Below, piece by piece: positions 29,620 through 38,273 of a stretch of 64,000 bases of DNA. Each line of letters starts with the position of its first letter. The stretch's first letter is position 1. The position numbers were made by a program, and so were the translations under genes. Source of the DNA: PSRJ01 sp963825305 (GTDB lineage: Bacteria; Acidobacteriota; Terriglobia; Bryobacterales; Bryobacteraceae); contig CAWGTA010000013.1 in NCBI GenBank assembly GCA_963825305.1, positions 434,001-498,000 on the forward strand, written 5' to 3'. The notes below the pieces were generated by a model that had not been told where the DNA came from, did not search any database, and saw only the letters and a program-made list of their open reading frames with translations.

Positions 29620-29645
29620 ATGGGGCAGGTTACAACCTGCCCCAT
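29620..29645. repeat. Perfect inverted repeat downstream of the pilin gene
   Basis: ATGGGGCAGGTT and AACCTGCCCCAT form a 12-base perfect stem with a 2-base centre. It resembles the gggcagg/cctgcccc ends of the elements at 38169 and 40279. It may terminate the pilin mRNA, though the bases after it are not a clean T-run. Confidence 0.7.
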
Positions 29646-29766
29646 GCTTTCCCAGCTTCAGAATCCGCCTCAGCTTCAACCTCCGCTCCTTTACAGTCGC
29701 GGCTCGGTAACTGCTAATACATTCGCCGCTCGGATCCCTGCGAATGCCCGCGGTAAGGTAGTATCC

Positions 29767-31401
29767 ATGGCACTTCATCCGCTGGCCGGCAAGCCGCCCG
29801 TGGCCGCGATGCTGGTCGATGTTCCTCGCCTGGTCACCGCCTATTACACCGAAAAGCCGGATGTGACGGTGGCATCGCAAAAGGTGAGCTTCGGGACTTC
29901 GGGACACCGCGGCTCGGCATTCGAGCGATCATTTAACGAAGATCACATTCTTGCGATCACGCAAGCTATCTGCGAGTACCGGCGCGAGAGCCGCGTGGAC
30001 GGCCCACTGTTCATTGGGAAGGATACACACGCGCTTTCGGAACCCGCCTTCGCTACCGCGCTGGAGGTGCTGGCGGCCAATTCCGTTGCGGTGATGGTGG
30101 ATGAGGCGTTGGGATACACGCCAACCCCGTCGGTTTCTCACGCGATTCTGAGCTACAACCGCGGACGCAGCGACGGCCTGGCGGATGGGATCGTGATCAC
30201 GCCTTCGCACAATCCGCCCGATGATGGCGGTTTCAAGTACAATCCGCCAAGCGGCGGACCGGCCGATACCGCTGCCACCAAATGGATACAGGATCGCGCC
30301 AATGCGATTCTTTCCGATGGTCTGCGCGCAGTCGGGCGGTGTGCCTATGCGGCGGCGTTGAACGGGGCGCACCGTTTCGATTACGTGACCGCATATGTGG
30401 ATGATCTGGCGTCGGTGCTGGATATGGATGCGATCCGTGGGGCGCGGCTATCGCTGTGCGCCGATCCGCTGGGCGGTGCGGGCGTGGCCTATTGGGGCCG
30501 GATCGCGGAACGCTACGGTCTCACGATGACCATTGCGCACGACCAGGTTGACCCCACCTTCCGTTTCATGTCGGTGGACTGGGACGGCAAGATCCGCATG
30601 GATTGCTCGTCGCCTTACGCCATGGCCGGGCTGATCGCGCTCAAGGACAAATTCGATTTATCGTTCGCGTGTGACACCGATCACGACCGGCACGGTATCG
30701 TGACGCGCAGCGCCGGCCTGCTGAACCCGAATCACTACCTGGCCGCGGCGATCTCGTACCTGTATCGCAACCGGCCGGGCTGGCGCGCCGATGCCGGAGT
30801 CGGAAAGACCATGGTTTCGAGCAGCATCATCGACCGCGTGGCCGTAATGCTGGGCCGGCCGCTGGTGGAAGTACCGGTGGGCTTCAAATGGTTTGTAGAC
30901 GGCCTGCTTGCGGGCTCGCTCGGTTTCGGCGGCGAGGAGAGCGCGGGCGGATCGTTTATCGAGCGCGAAGGCGGGCCGTGGTCGACGGATAAGGACGGCA
31001 TCATCATGGGCCTGTTGGCCGCGGAGATGCTGGCACGCACCGGCAAAGATCCCGGCGAAATCTACGAAGGTCTCACGGAGCAGTTCGGCGCGCCGGTGTA
31101 CGAGAGGATCGACGCGCCGGCCACGCCCGAACAGAAGGCGATGCTGCTGCGGCTTGCGCCGGAACAGGTGACTGCGCACGAGTTGGCGGGCGATCCGATT
31201 CAAGCCATGCTCACCAAGGCGCCTTCCAACGGCGCACCGCTGGGCGGGCTGAAGGTGGTGACGGCGCGCGGGTGGTTCGCGGCAAGGCCATCGGGCACGG
31301 AGGACGTGTACAAGATTTACGCCGAGAGCTTCGCCGGAGAAGAGCACCTGCGGCGGATTCAGAAAGAGGCGCAGGACTTGATCGGGCGTGTGGTAGGTTG
31401 A
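29767..31401 (+). CDS. pgm: Phosphoglucomutase (alpha-D-glucose phosphate-specific)
   Basis: The 544-residue enzyme interconverts glucose 1-phosphate and glucose 6-phosphate. It has SFGTSGHRGSAFERSFNEDH, the phosphoserine loop GIVITPSHNPPDDGGFKYNP, and the metal loop FACDTDHDRHGIVTRSAGLL. The sugar loop FGGEESAGGSFIEREGGPWS and phosphate-binding FAARPSGTEDVYKIYAESF complete it. The ATG at 29767 is chosen because family homology (MALHPLAGKPP) begins there. Confidence 0.95.
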   Translation: MALHPLAGKPPVAAMLVDVPRLVTAYYTEKPDVTVASQKVSFGTSGHRGSAFERSFNEDHILAITQAICEYRRESRVDGPLFIGKDTHALSEPAFATALEVLAANSVAVMVDEALGYTPTPSVSHAILSYNRGRSDGLADGIVITPSHNPPDDGGFKYNPPSGGPADTAATKWIQDRANAILSDGLRAVGRCAYAAALNGAHRFDYVTAYVDDLASVLDMDAIRGARLSLCADPLGGAGVAYWGRIAERYGLTMTIAHDQVDPTFRFMSVDWDGKIRMDCSSPYAMAGLIALKDKFDLSFACDTDHDRHGIVTRSAGLLNPNHYLAAAISYLYRNRPGWRADAGVGKTMVSSSIIDRVAVMLGRPLVEVPVGFKWFVDGLLAGSLGFGGEESAGGSFIEREGGPWSTDKDGIIMGLLAAEMLARTGKDPGEIYEGLTEQFGAPVYERIDAPATPEQKAMLLRLAPEQVTAHELAGDPIQAMLTKAPSNGAPLGGLKVVTARGWFAARPSGTEDVYKIYAESFAGEEHLRRIQKEAQDLIGRVVG

Positions 31402-31471
31402 CCGCGCCGATACGTGCGGTTCCGCCCAACCAGCAACGGGGTTCGGCACAAATCGTGCTCTGTTGTGGGTT

Positions 31472-31858
31472 ATGAAATCGAAATTGCTAATTTTGGCTGT
31501 TGTCGCGGTAGGAGCGGCTTTCGCGGCAGACTTCTCCGTCGGAATCCGAATTGGCGCGCCTCCACCTCCACGAGTGGTTGCGGTTCGGCCGCCAGCTCCC
31601 GGCCCGGACTATGCCTGGGTGGATGGCTACTGGTATCCAGTCGGTAGCCATTACAAATGGCATGCCGGCTATTGGAGCCGGCCTCCGTATCCCGGCGCGG
31701 TATGGGTGACCCCACGTCATGATGGCGAACGGTACTTCAACGGCTACTGGAGCGGGGATCGCGGCCGGTTCGAACACGATCATCGTTGGGACCGGGATAG
31801 GGACCGCGATTACCACCGCGATCACGACGATCACGACCGCGATCACGACCGGCATTAA
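31472..31858 (+). CDS. Secreted YXWGXW-type repeat protein with His/Asp-rich tail
   Basis: A cleavable signal peptide (MKSKLLILAVVAVGAAFAAD) is followed by a Pro-rich linker and then Trp/Gly/Tyr repeats of the YXWGXW kind (YAWVDGYWYPVG, YKWHAGYWSRPPYPGAVWV, YFNGYWSGD). The last 30 residues are nearly all Arg, Asp and His (HRDHDDHDRDHDRH), which may bind metal ions. Secreted; function unknown. Its stop region overlaps the convergent PLP-enzyme gene by 4 bases. Confidence 0.75.
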   Translation: MKSKLLILAVVAVGAAFAADFSVGIRIGAPPPPRVVAVRPPAPGPDYAWVDGYWYPVGSHYKWHAGYWSRPPYPGAVWVTPRHDGERYFNGYWSGDRGRFEHDHRWDRDRDRDYHRDHDDHDRDHDRH

Positions 31859-33012
31859 TTGCGCGATCGGACGATGGAACGAATCTCGGCAATCGCTCGG
31901 TCGAGTTCGTCATCCGAATTGTAAAAGTGCGGAGCAATGCGAATCCCGGCGTTGGGCCTGTAATCTACCAGCACCTCGCGCCGGGCGAGCTCACGCGTGA
32001 CTTCCGCTCCGTTAGGAACGTCCACTACCACTACGCCGCCACGAGTGCGGCCATCCCGGCAGGAGCGCACGGGAAAGCCGGCCTCGTCGGCAAGTTCGAT
32101 GAGGCGCTGGGTCTGACGGAGGGACTTGGCGCGTATCGCCTCGACCCCGATCTGGTTGACAATCTCGTACCCGGAACGCGCCGAGTATAAAGCCGGCACG
32201 TTCGGAGTTCCGTTCAAAAAGCGGAATGCATCGGGTGCGAGATCGATCGGGCCCGGCTCGAACTCGAAGGGATGGCGATGGGCCATCCATCCGGTGGCGG
32301 CCGGCTGCAGCCGTGGCAGCAGATCCGCACGTACATACAGGTATCCCGCGCCCGGTCCGCCGCACAGCCATTTGACGGAACCGCCGGTGGCGAAATCAAT
32401 CCCCAGAGCGCGCACATCGATAGGCAGTACTCCGGCCGATTGATAAAGGTCGGCAAACACCAGGGCTCCAACTTCGTGCGCGCGCTTGGTAATGGCGGCG
32501 AGGTCCTGCACGAACGAACTGCGGAACGCGACATGCGAAACGGAGACGAGCTGCGTTTGTTCGTCGATCGCGGCCAGCATCAATTCCAGTGGAAGCGTCA
32601 TGCCGTCGGGGGAGGCAACCGGGCACACGCGCGCTCCCTGCCGTTCGAGTCCGTAATAGATGTAGTCGTTGGATGGGAAATTCAAGCCGTCGGTAACGAG
32701 CTTGTTCCGGGGGCCGTTCCAATCGAAACAGGAAGTGACCATCCACTGGCAGATGGAGACGTTCTGATGCATGACCACCTGGCCGGGCCCGGCGCCGATG
32801 ATGGACCCGACGAGATCGCCGACGGTTACCGGCATTTCCCACCAGCCTTCTTCCCAGGCGCGAATGCCGCGCGAAGCCCAGGTATCGGCGAATTGTTGCA
32901 ATGCCCCAGCGGCCCGGCGCGGCATGGCTCCGAGCGAATGGCTAATCAGGTAAGTGGTGTGATCGAGAATCGGAAATTCTTTACGCCACGCGAGTAGAGG
33001 ATCGGAACTCAC
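31855..33012 (-). CDS. PLP-dependent class V aminotransferase-fold enzyme, kynureninase-like
   Basis: The 385-residue protein has the class V fold: TYLISHSLGAMPRRAAGALQ, WWEMPVTVGDLVGSIIGAGP, LNFPSNDYIYYGLERQGARV and VSVSHVAFRSSF. ALVFADLYQSAGVLPIDVRA follows, and the PLP-binding Lys lies in ATGGSVKWLCGGPGAGYLYV, closest to kynureninases. The C-terminal NAGIRIAPHFYNSDDELDRA is family-like. The start is GTG at 33012, overlapping the permease stop as GTGA. An amino acid or derivative taken up by the permease may be its substrate; this is inference. Confidence 0.8.
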   Translation of the reverse strand: MSSDPLLAWRKEFPILDHTTYLISHSLGAMPRRAAGALQQFADTWASRGIRAWEEGWWEMPVTVGDLVGSIIGAGPGQVVMHQNVSICQWMVTSCFDWNGPRNKLVTDGLNFPSNDYIYYGLERQGARVCPVASPDGMTLPLELMLAAIDEQTQLVSVSHVAFRSSFVQDLAAITKRAHEVGALVFADLYQSAGVLPIDVRALGIDFATGGSVKWLCGGPGAGYLYVRADLLPRLQPAATGWMAHRHPFEFEPGPIDLAPDAFRFLNGTPNVPALYSARSGYEIVNQIGVEAIRAKSLRQTQRLIELADEAGFPVRSCRDGRTRGGVVVVDVPNGAEVTRELARREVLVDYRPNAGIRIAPHFYNSDDELDRAIAEIRSIVRSRN

Positions 33013-34407
33013 GATCGTCCTTGAACCGCGGCCGCCGCCCGCTGTGAAACCGGAGCGCGGCGATAGCGAGCCGAGAAAATCCCCATCAGTAGAAGCAGGT
33101 ACGGCACACCACAGACGAGCGTCATCCGGAACTCGCGTATAAGCGACGTCGTGATCAGCAGGGCGATCATCAGTCCGGCGCCCGCGATACTGGTATACGG
33201 ATAGCCCCATGTGCGGAAACCGAGCATCTCATCCGCGTGGCGCCGGCGAAAGAAGAGGTGCGTGACAAAAATCATGAGCCAGGTAAACATCGCGCCGAAC
33301 ATGGAGAGCGCCATCATCAGCGTGAACGCGGCATCGGGATAAAGAGCGTTCAGTACCGCGGCCAAGGCGATGCCGGCACTGGAGAGCAGCAGCGCAGCGA
33401 GCGGTATGCCGCGGGCATTCAGCTCGCCAAAGCAACCGGGCGCGTAACCGGCGCGAGACAAGCTGAACATTATGCGCGCGGTGATGTAGAGCTGCGTGTT
33501 CATGGCCGACAGTGCCGCGATCAGAATCACGAAATTGATCACGCCCGCGGCGCCGGGGACGTGTGTTCCCGTCATCACTTTCACGAAAGGGCTCTGCCCG
33601 GTATTGGCCGCGGTCCACGGCGTGATCGCCACGATCAGCGCAAGCGTCAGAAGGTAAAAGAAAGTGAGCCGGAACATGGTGGCTCGAAACGCCCGCGTGA
33701 TGGCGCGGTGCGGATCGCGTGCCTCACCCGCCGCAACGGAGATGGTTTCGATGCCGAAATAACTGAAGATGGATACCAGCACCGCAAGCCACGTGCCCCA
33801 CGCGCCTTTAGGGAGGAATCCGCCGTGCGCCGTGTAGTTGCCGAATCCGATGCGACCCAGCACAATCCAGGCGCCGAGCGCGATAAACGCGAGGATGGCC
33901 GTCGACCTTGAGCGCGGAGAAGACGTACTCGACGGAACCGAACAGCTTGACATTGACTGTGTTGATCGCGATCAGCACCACAGAAAACGTCAGGATCCAG
34001 ATCCAGCCCGGCACATGCGGATACCAATACCTCATGTAAACGGCAACCGCGGTGACCTCCGTGCCGACTGCAAACACAACCGCCGACCAATACGCGTACC
34101 GCACTAGAAATCCGGCCATCGGACTCACGTAAAACTCAGCCCAGGCACCGAAAGAGCCGGAAATCGGATGGGCCACGGTCATCTCGGCAAGACAACCCAT
34201 CAGCAAAAGCGCGATCAAGGCGCCGATGGCGTAGCTCACCAACACGCTAGGGCCCGCGAAGTTGATCGCCGAACCACTGCCCAAAAAAAGTCCGGTACCG
34301 ATGACGCCGCCGATCGCGATCATGGAAAGCTGGCCGGTGGACAACCCGCGGTGAAGCCCTTTTTCGCGCTCGCTGATGGCGTCGAAATGAGGGCCCGGTT
34401 TGCTCAT
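33009..34407 (-). CDS. Amino-acid permease (APC superfamily, AAT-like), one frameshift
   Basis: The transporter has about 12 helices. The N-terminal LSMIAIGGVIGTGLFLGSGS and AGPSVLVSYAIGALIALLLM, with EMTVAHPISGSFGAWAEFYV, are signatures of proton-coupled amino-acid permeases. After one extra base near 33903 (in YVFSALKVTAILAFIALGAW) the protein continues with FSYFGIETISVAAGEARDPH. MNTQLYITARIMFSLSRAGY and the C-terminal helices follow. The restored length of about 465 residues is normal. It is translationally coupled to the kynureninase-like enzyme. Confidence 0.85.
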
Positions 34408-34475
34408 GGAATATGGAGCGATGATACCCCGATCCCGCCACGCATCCAAACAGACGCTTATTGGAAAAACGTGGC

Positions 34476-34793
34476 TTACGGCGTCATTTCGCCGGTCCAT
34501 CGATCGCGGTGCGCCCAAAATGGGCACTGCGGGCACACCGCTCCATCGGGGTAATCGATCCCTTCCTCATGTGGGCAGCCGATGATTCGATCTGTTGCGA
34601 TCACCGATTTGGCTCCATGGTCTCGCACAAACTGAAGAATGTCCTTTCCAACAATGGGATCTGCCCGAATGTCGCCATCCTCGGCGAACCAGCGTCCGAA
34701 TGCAGTCGGCTCGGCATCCTCCGCTTCCAAAATCCCGACCGCGACTTTGCTCGCGCGTTGATCATCGGGGCCATAGTATGCGATGGTTGCACC
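34476..34793 (-). CDS. Conserved protein of unknown function with a Cys/His motif, start unclear
   Basis: The recognisable chain starts near GATIAYYGPDDQRASKVAVG and ends with SVIATDRIIGCPHEEGIDYP and GAVCPQCPFWAHRDRW. The Cys-Pro-His and CPQC pair may form a metal site. I recall similar short proteins from related bacteria, without known function. After an upstream in-frame stop at 34839-34841 there is no ATG, GTG or TTG until TTG at 34730, which is inside the conserved part. The real start may therefore be hidden by a base error or use a rare codon. Confidence 0.55.
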   Translation of the reverse strand, partial: GATIAYYGPDDQRASKVAVGILEAEDAEPTAFGRWFAEDGDIRADPIVGKDILQFVRDHGAKSVIATDRIIGCPHEEGIDYPDGAVCPQCPFWAHRDRWTGEMTP

Positions 34794-34923
34794 GGATAGC
34801 CTCGAAAGCCGTGGCGAGCTTTCCTTTTCAAAGGTGAATTAGAACGTGCTTGAACCTCACACAAAACCGTTTCCCCGAGTCCTCCGGTTATTCGCAACAC
34901 CCCAGTCCCGTCCGCGGTGCCCC

Positions 34924-35793
34924 CTATCCCACCAGCTCCAAAAACGCCTTCGCCGCATGGCTCAGCGCACGGCGCGTCGGGTAGACCAGCCGGATCTTCC
35001 GCTCCAGGTGCATCTCCTTCACGTGGACCTCGGATAGGAGCTTCTGCTCGATGTCCTGCTCCACGCACATGCGCGGAAGGAAGGCTACTCCCAGATTGCT
35101 CTGCACCAGCTTGCGGATGGTCTCGATGGTGGGCATCTCAATTTCGATCTGGAGCGGCACGTGGTTGTCGCGGAACGTGCGCACCACGATCTCGCGGTAG
35201 GGCGACACCACGTTATGCGCGATAAAGGTCTCACCCGCCAGTTCCTTTATCGATACGCTCTTGCGCTTGGCCAGCGCGTGCTTGGGGGAAACCACAAAAA
35301 CCAGGGAGTCTGAGTAGATCACTTTCGATTGCAGCCGGTCGTGGCCCGGATCGTAGCTGATCACGCCCAGCTCCAGGTTGCCGTCCAGCAGCTCGGTGGG
35401 AATCCGGCTCGACAGGCTGCGGCGGATCAGCACTTTCACTTTCGGGTACAACTCCCGGTAGCGCTCCACGTGACTCAATAGGTAGAGCGTCGCGGATTCA
35501 TTGGCGCCGATGGTCAGGCGGCCGGCGGAATTGTCGCGCAGCTCGGCCAGCGAGTCTTCCATCTCCTGTTGCAGGTTCACGAAGCGGTGCGCATATTCGA
35601 GTACTGTGCGCCCCGCGTCGGTCAACGTGAAGTCTTTCGGACCCCGATCGATGAGCTTCTCGCCCAGTTCCTGTTCCAGGCGCTGCAAGGCCAGCGACAC
35701 CGCGGGCTGCGTCCGAAACACCTTTTGCGCCGCGCGCGAGAAACTCTTCTCCGCGACCACCGCGAGAAAGACCTCGAGGGAATGGAGCTCCAT
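34924..35793 (-). CDS. LysR-family transcriptional regulator, divergent from the leu operon
   Basis: The 289-residue regulator has the N-terminal winged HTH (LEVFLAVVAEKSFSRAAQKV, TQPAVSLALQRLEQELGEKL) and the linker helix. An effector-binding domain with two lobes follows (GRLTIGANESATLYLLSHVE, LGVISYDPGHDRLQSKVIY, VRTFRDNHVPLQIEIEMPTI). It is transcribed away from leuA with 101 bases between the starts, the usual LysR arrangement for controlling the neighbour. Control of leucine genes, perhaps by an isopropylmalate, is inference from position. Confidence 0.88.
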   Translation of the reverse strand: MELHSLEVFLAVVAEKSFSRAAQKVFRTQPAVSLALQRLEQELGEKLIDRGPKDFTLTDAGRTVLEYAHRFVNLQQEMEDSLAELRDNSAGRLTIGANESATLYLLSHVERYRELYPKVKVLIRRSLSSRIPTELLDGNLELGVISYDPGHDRLQSKVIYSDSLVFVVSPKHALAKRKSVSIKELAGETFIAHNVVSPYREIVVRTFRDNHVPLQIEIEMPTIETIRKLVQSNLGVAFLPRMCVEQDIEQKLLSEVHVKEMHLERKIRLVYPTRRALSHAAKAFLELVG

Positions 35794-35804
35794 GCTGGGT
35801 TTTG

Positions 35805-35810
35805 ATTATA
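35805..35810 (-). promoter_or_regulatory. -10 box of the LysR gene
   Basis: A perfect TATAAT (on the minus strand) lies 12 bases before the LysR ATG, within the divergent spacer. The matching -35 is weak (TTCGAT at 18-base spacing), as expected for an autoregulated gene. The AT-rich block at 35836-35850 between the two promoters is the likely regulator site. Confidence 0.55.
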
Positions 35811-35844
35811 ACATCCGCTAATGCAAAGATCGAAAATTATAAAT

Positions 35845-35873
35845 TTGCTAAATCCGCGCCGGACTTGCATAAT
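35845..35873 (+). promoter_or_regulatory. Sigma70-type promoter of the leu operon
   Basis: TTGCTA (35845-35850) and CATAAT (35868-35873) are separated by 17 bases. Transcription would start near 35880, giving a leader of only about 15 bases before leuA, too short for a leucine attenuator. Control is therefore likely at initiation by the LysR protein. Confidence 0.55.
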
Positions 35874-35894
35874 GGCTCGTATCGGTACATTTCC

Positions 35895-37070
35895 ATGAGC
35901 GACCGCGTATACATTTTCGATACCACGCTGCGCGACGGCGAGCAGTCGCCCGGGTGCAGCATGACCGTTCCGGAAAAACTGCGGATGGCGCGCAAGCTGG
36001 TGGAGCTTGGCGTGGATGTGATGGAGGCGGGCTTTCCCATCGCTTCCGAAGGAGATTTCGAAGCAGTCGATTCCATCAGCCGCGAGTTCCCGTGGATGCA
36101 CGTGGCGGCCCTAGGGCGAGCGTGCACGCTGGATGTGGAGCGGGCCGCGCAGTCGCTGAGGCATGCCCGGCGCCCGCGTATCCACACGTTTATCGCCACC
36201 AGTGAAATTCACCTGAAGCACAAGCTGAAGAAGTCCCAGCAGCAGGTGCTGGATGAGGCGGTCGCGGCCGTGGAACTGGCTCGGCGGCACGTGGACGATG
36301 TCGAGTTTTCGGCCGAGGATGGTTCGCGCACCGATCCCGCATTTCTGGAGCAGATCGCTAAAGCGGTGGTGGCCGCGGGCGCGCGCACCGTTAATATTCC
36401 CGACACGGTGGGTTTCTCCGTGCCGGCGGAATACGGAGCGATGATCGGCCGAATCGTCAAAGCGCTGGGAGATTGCGCGGTGGTCAGCGTGCATTGCCAC
36501 GACGACATGGGCCTCGCGGTGCCCAACTCAATCGCCGCCATCGAAGCGGGCGCGCGGCAGGTGGAGTGCACCATCAACGGAATCGGCGAACGCGCCGGGA
36601 ACACTTCGCTCGAAGAAGTGGTCATGATTCTCAAGACGCGGCCGGATTTCTATCCGTACCACACCGGGATTCAGACCGAACACCTGTTCGCGGCGAGCGA
36701 GCTGCTGAGCTCGATCATCACGTTCGGGCCGCAGCCCAACAAGGCCATCGTGGGGCGAAACGCTTTTGCGCACGAAGCCGGAATCCATCAGGATGGATAT
36801 TTGAAGGAGAAGTCGACCTACGAGATCATCGACCCGCGCTCGGTGGGCGTGCCGGAGGGTAAGCTGGTATTGGGCAAGCATAGCGGGCGTCATGCGCTGC
36901 ACAAACGCTGCCAGGATTTGGGCTTTGAGCTGGCGAAGCCGGAGCTGGACGACCTGTACCATCGGTTCACCGCCATTGCCGACCATCGCAAAAAAGGGTT
37001 GATGGACGAAGAAATCATTGCGCTGATCCACGCGGGCCAGAAGGCCCTCAAGGTGGCTGCCGCGGACTAA
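35895..37070 (+). CDS. leuA: 2-isopropylmalate synthase, short form without the regulatory domain
   Basis: LeuA condenses acetyl-CoA with 2-oxoisovalerate, the first step of leucine synthesis. The 391 residues contain FDTTLRDGEQSPGCSMTVPE, MEAGFPIASEGDFEAVDSIS, VEFSAEDGSRTDPAFLEQIA and the metal motif VSVHCHDDMGLAVPNSIAAI. NGIGERAGNTSLEEVVMIL and AFAHEAGIHQDGYLKEKSTY follow. The chain ends after the subdomain-II region; the roughly 120-residue C-terminal leucine-binding dimer domain of standard LeuA is missing. Homocitrate or citramalate synthase are alternatives by size, but the leuB-leuC-leuD context decides for LeuA. Confidence 0.88.
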   Translation: MSDRVYIFDTTLRDGEQSPGCSMTVPEKLRMARKLVELGVDVMEAGFPIASEGDFEAVDSISREFPWMHVAALGRACTLDVERAAQSLRHARRPRIHTFIATSEIHLKHKLKKSQQQVLDEAVAAVELARRHVDDVEFSAEDGSRTDPAFLEQIAKAVVAAGARTVNIPDTVGFSVPAEYGAMIGRIVKALGDCAVVSVHCHDDMGLAVPNSIAAIEAGARQVECTINGIGERAGNTSLEEVVMILKTRPDFYPYHTGIQTEHLFAASELLSSIITFGPQPNKAIVGRNAFAHEAGIHQDGYLKEKSTYEIIDPRSVGVPEGKLVLGKHSGRHALHKRCQDLGFELAKPELDDLYHRFTAIADHRKKGLMDEEIIALIHAGQKALKVAAAD

Positions 37071-37073
37071 AGA

Positions 37074-38159
37074 ATGAATCTAAACGTTCTCGTTTTGCCG
37101 GGTGACGGCATTGGCACCGAAGTCACCCGCGAAGCCGTACGCGTGCTGCGGCACGTAGCGGCGAAGTGGAAGCATCAACTGAAACTGACGGAAGGCCTGC
37201 TCGGCGGGGTGGCGATCCACAAGACCGGCACGCCGCTGCCCGCGGAAACCGAGCGGCTGGCGGCCGACGCCGATGCCACTCTGATGGGGGCGGTGGGCCT
37301 GCCCGAGTTTGACGATGCGCCCCCGGAGAAGCGTCCCGAAAAGGGGCTGCTGGGAATCCGCAAGGCGCTGGGTGTCTACGCCAACCTACGGCCGGTGAAG
37401 GCGCACGCCTCGCTGCTGGACTCTTCGCCTTTGAAGAACCACCTGGTGGAAGGCACCGACATGATCATCGTTCGCGAGTTGACGGGCGGCATCTATTACG
37501 GAACGCCGCGCGGCATCACCGGAACGGGCAACGAGGAGCGGGCGGTCAACACCATGATCTACACCCGGCCGGAAATCGAGCGTGTCGCGCGCATGGCGTT
37601 CAACCTGTCGCGGGCGCGGCGGAAGAAAGTTACGTCGGTGGATAAGTCGAACGTGCTCGAAAACTCGCAGCTTTGGCGGCGCGTGGTGATCGAAGTGGCA
37701 CGCGAGTTTCCCGATGTAGAGTTGGATCACATCCTGGTGGACAACTGCGCCATGCAGTTGATCTTGAACCCGCGGCGCTTCGATGTGGTGCTGACGGAGA
37801 ACATGTTCGGCGACATTTTGAGCGACGAAGGAGCGGTTTTGGCCGGATCGATCGGCATGCTGCCTTCGGCTTCCATCGGCGCGCGCAAGCCGTCGGGCGC
37901 GTGGGTGGGCCTGTTCGAGCCGGTGCACGGTTCGGCTCCCGACATCGCCGGGCAGAACAAGGCCAACCCGCTGGGAGCTATCGGCTCGGTGGGGGCCATG
38001 CTGGCCTATAGTTTTGGGTTGCAGGAAGAAGCCTCCGCGGTAGATGCGGCCATCGAAGCCGTGATGCGGAGTGGAAAGGTTACCGCGGATTTACATCCGT
38101 CGGGCACGCCGGCCACCACTGAACAGGTGGGCGAAGCGGTGTGTGCCGCGATAGGTTAG
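37074..38159 (+). CDS. leuB: 3-isopropylmalate dehydrogenase
   Basis: The 361-residue NAD-dependent enzyme oxidises and decarboxylates 3-isopropylmalate. It has VLPGDGIGTEVTREAVRVLR, RELTGGIYYGTPRGITGTGN, VTSVDKSNVLENSQLWRRVV, the metal-binding DHILVDNCAMQLILNPRRFD and TENMFGDILSDEGAVLAGSI. LFEPVHGSAPDIAGQNKANP is the signature of the family. It starts 3 bases after the leuA stop. Confidence 0.95.
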   Translation: MNLNVLVLPGDGIGTEVTREAVRVLRHVAAKWKHQLKLTEGLLGGVAIHKTGTPLPAETERLAADADATLMGAVGLPEFDDAPPEKRPEKGLLGIRKALGVYANLRPVKAHASLLDSSPLKNHLVEGTDMIIVRELTGGIYYGTPRGITGTGNEERAVNTMIYTRPEIERVARMAFNLSRARRKKVTSVDKSNVLENSQLWRRVVIEVAREFPDVELDHILVDNCAMQLILNPRRFDVVLTENMFGDILSDEGAVLAGSIGMLPSASIGARKPSGAWVGLFEPVHGSAPDIAGQNKANPLGAIGSVGAMLAYSFGLQEEASAVDAAIEAVMRSGKVTADLHPSGTPATTEQVGEAVCAAIG

Positions 38160-38168
38160 TTTTGTGAC

Positions 38169-38232
38169 GTGGGGGCAGCGCTTCCGGGCTGCCGCCGCGC
38201 TTCCGCGCGGCAGGCCGGAAGGCCTGCCCCAC
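38169..38232. repeat. GTGGGGGCAG...CTGCCCCAC composite hairpin between leuB and leuC
   Basis: The outer ends GTGGGGGCAG and CTGCCCCAC pair, enclosing smaller hairpins with TTCC loops (GCCGCGCTTCCGCGCGGC; CAGGCCGGAAGGCCTG). It occupies most of the only large gap (114 bases) inside the leu operon, and a related element follows leuD. Confidence 0.8.
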
Positions 38233-38273
38233 ACAGGTGTCACAATGACTGAGACACGATACTAGAGAGTTCT

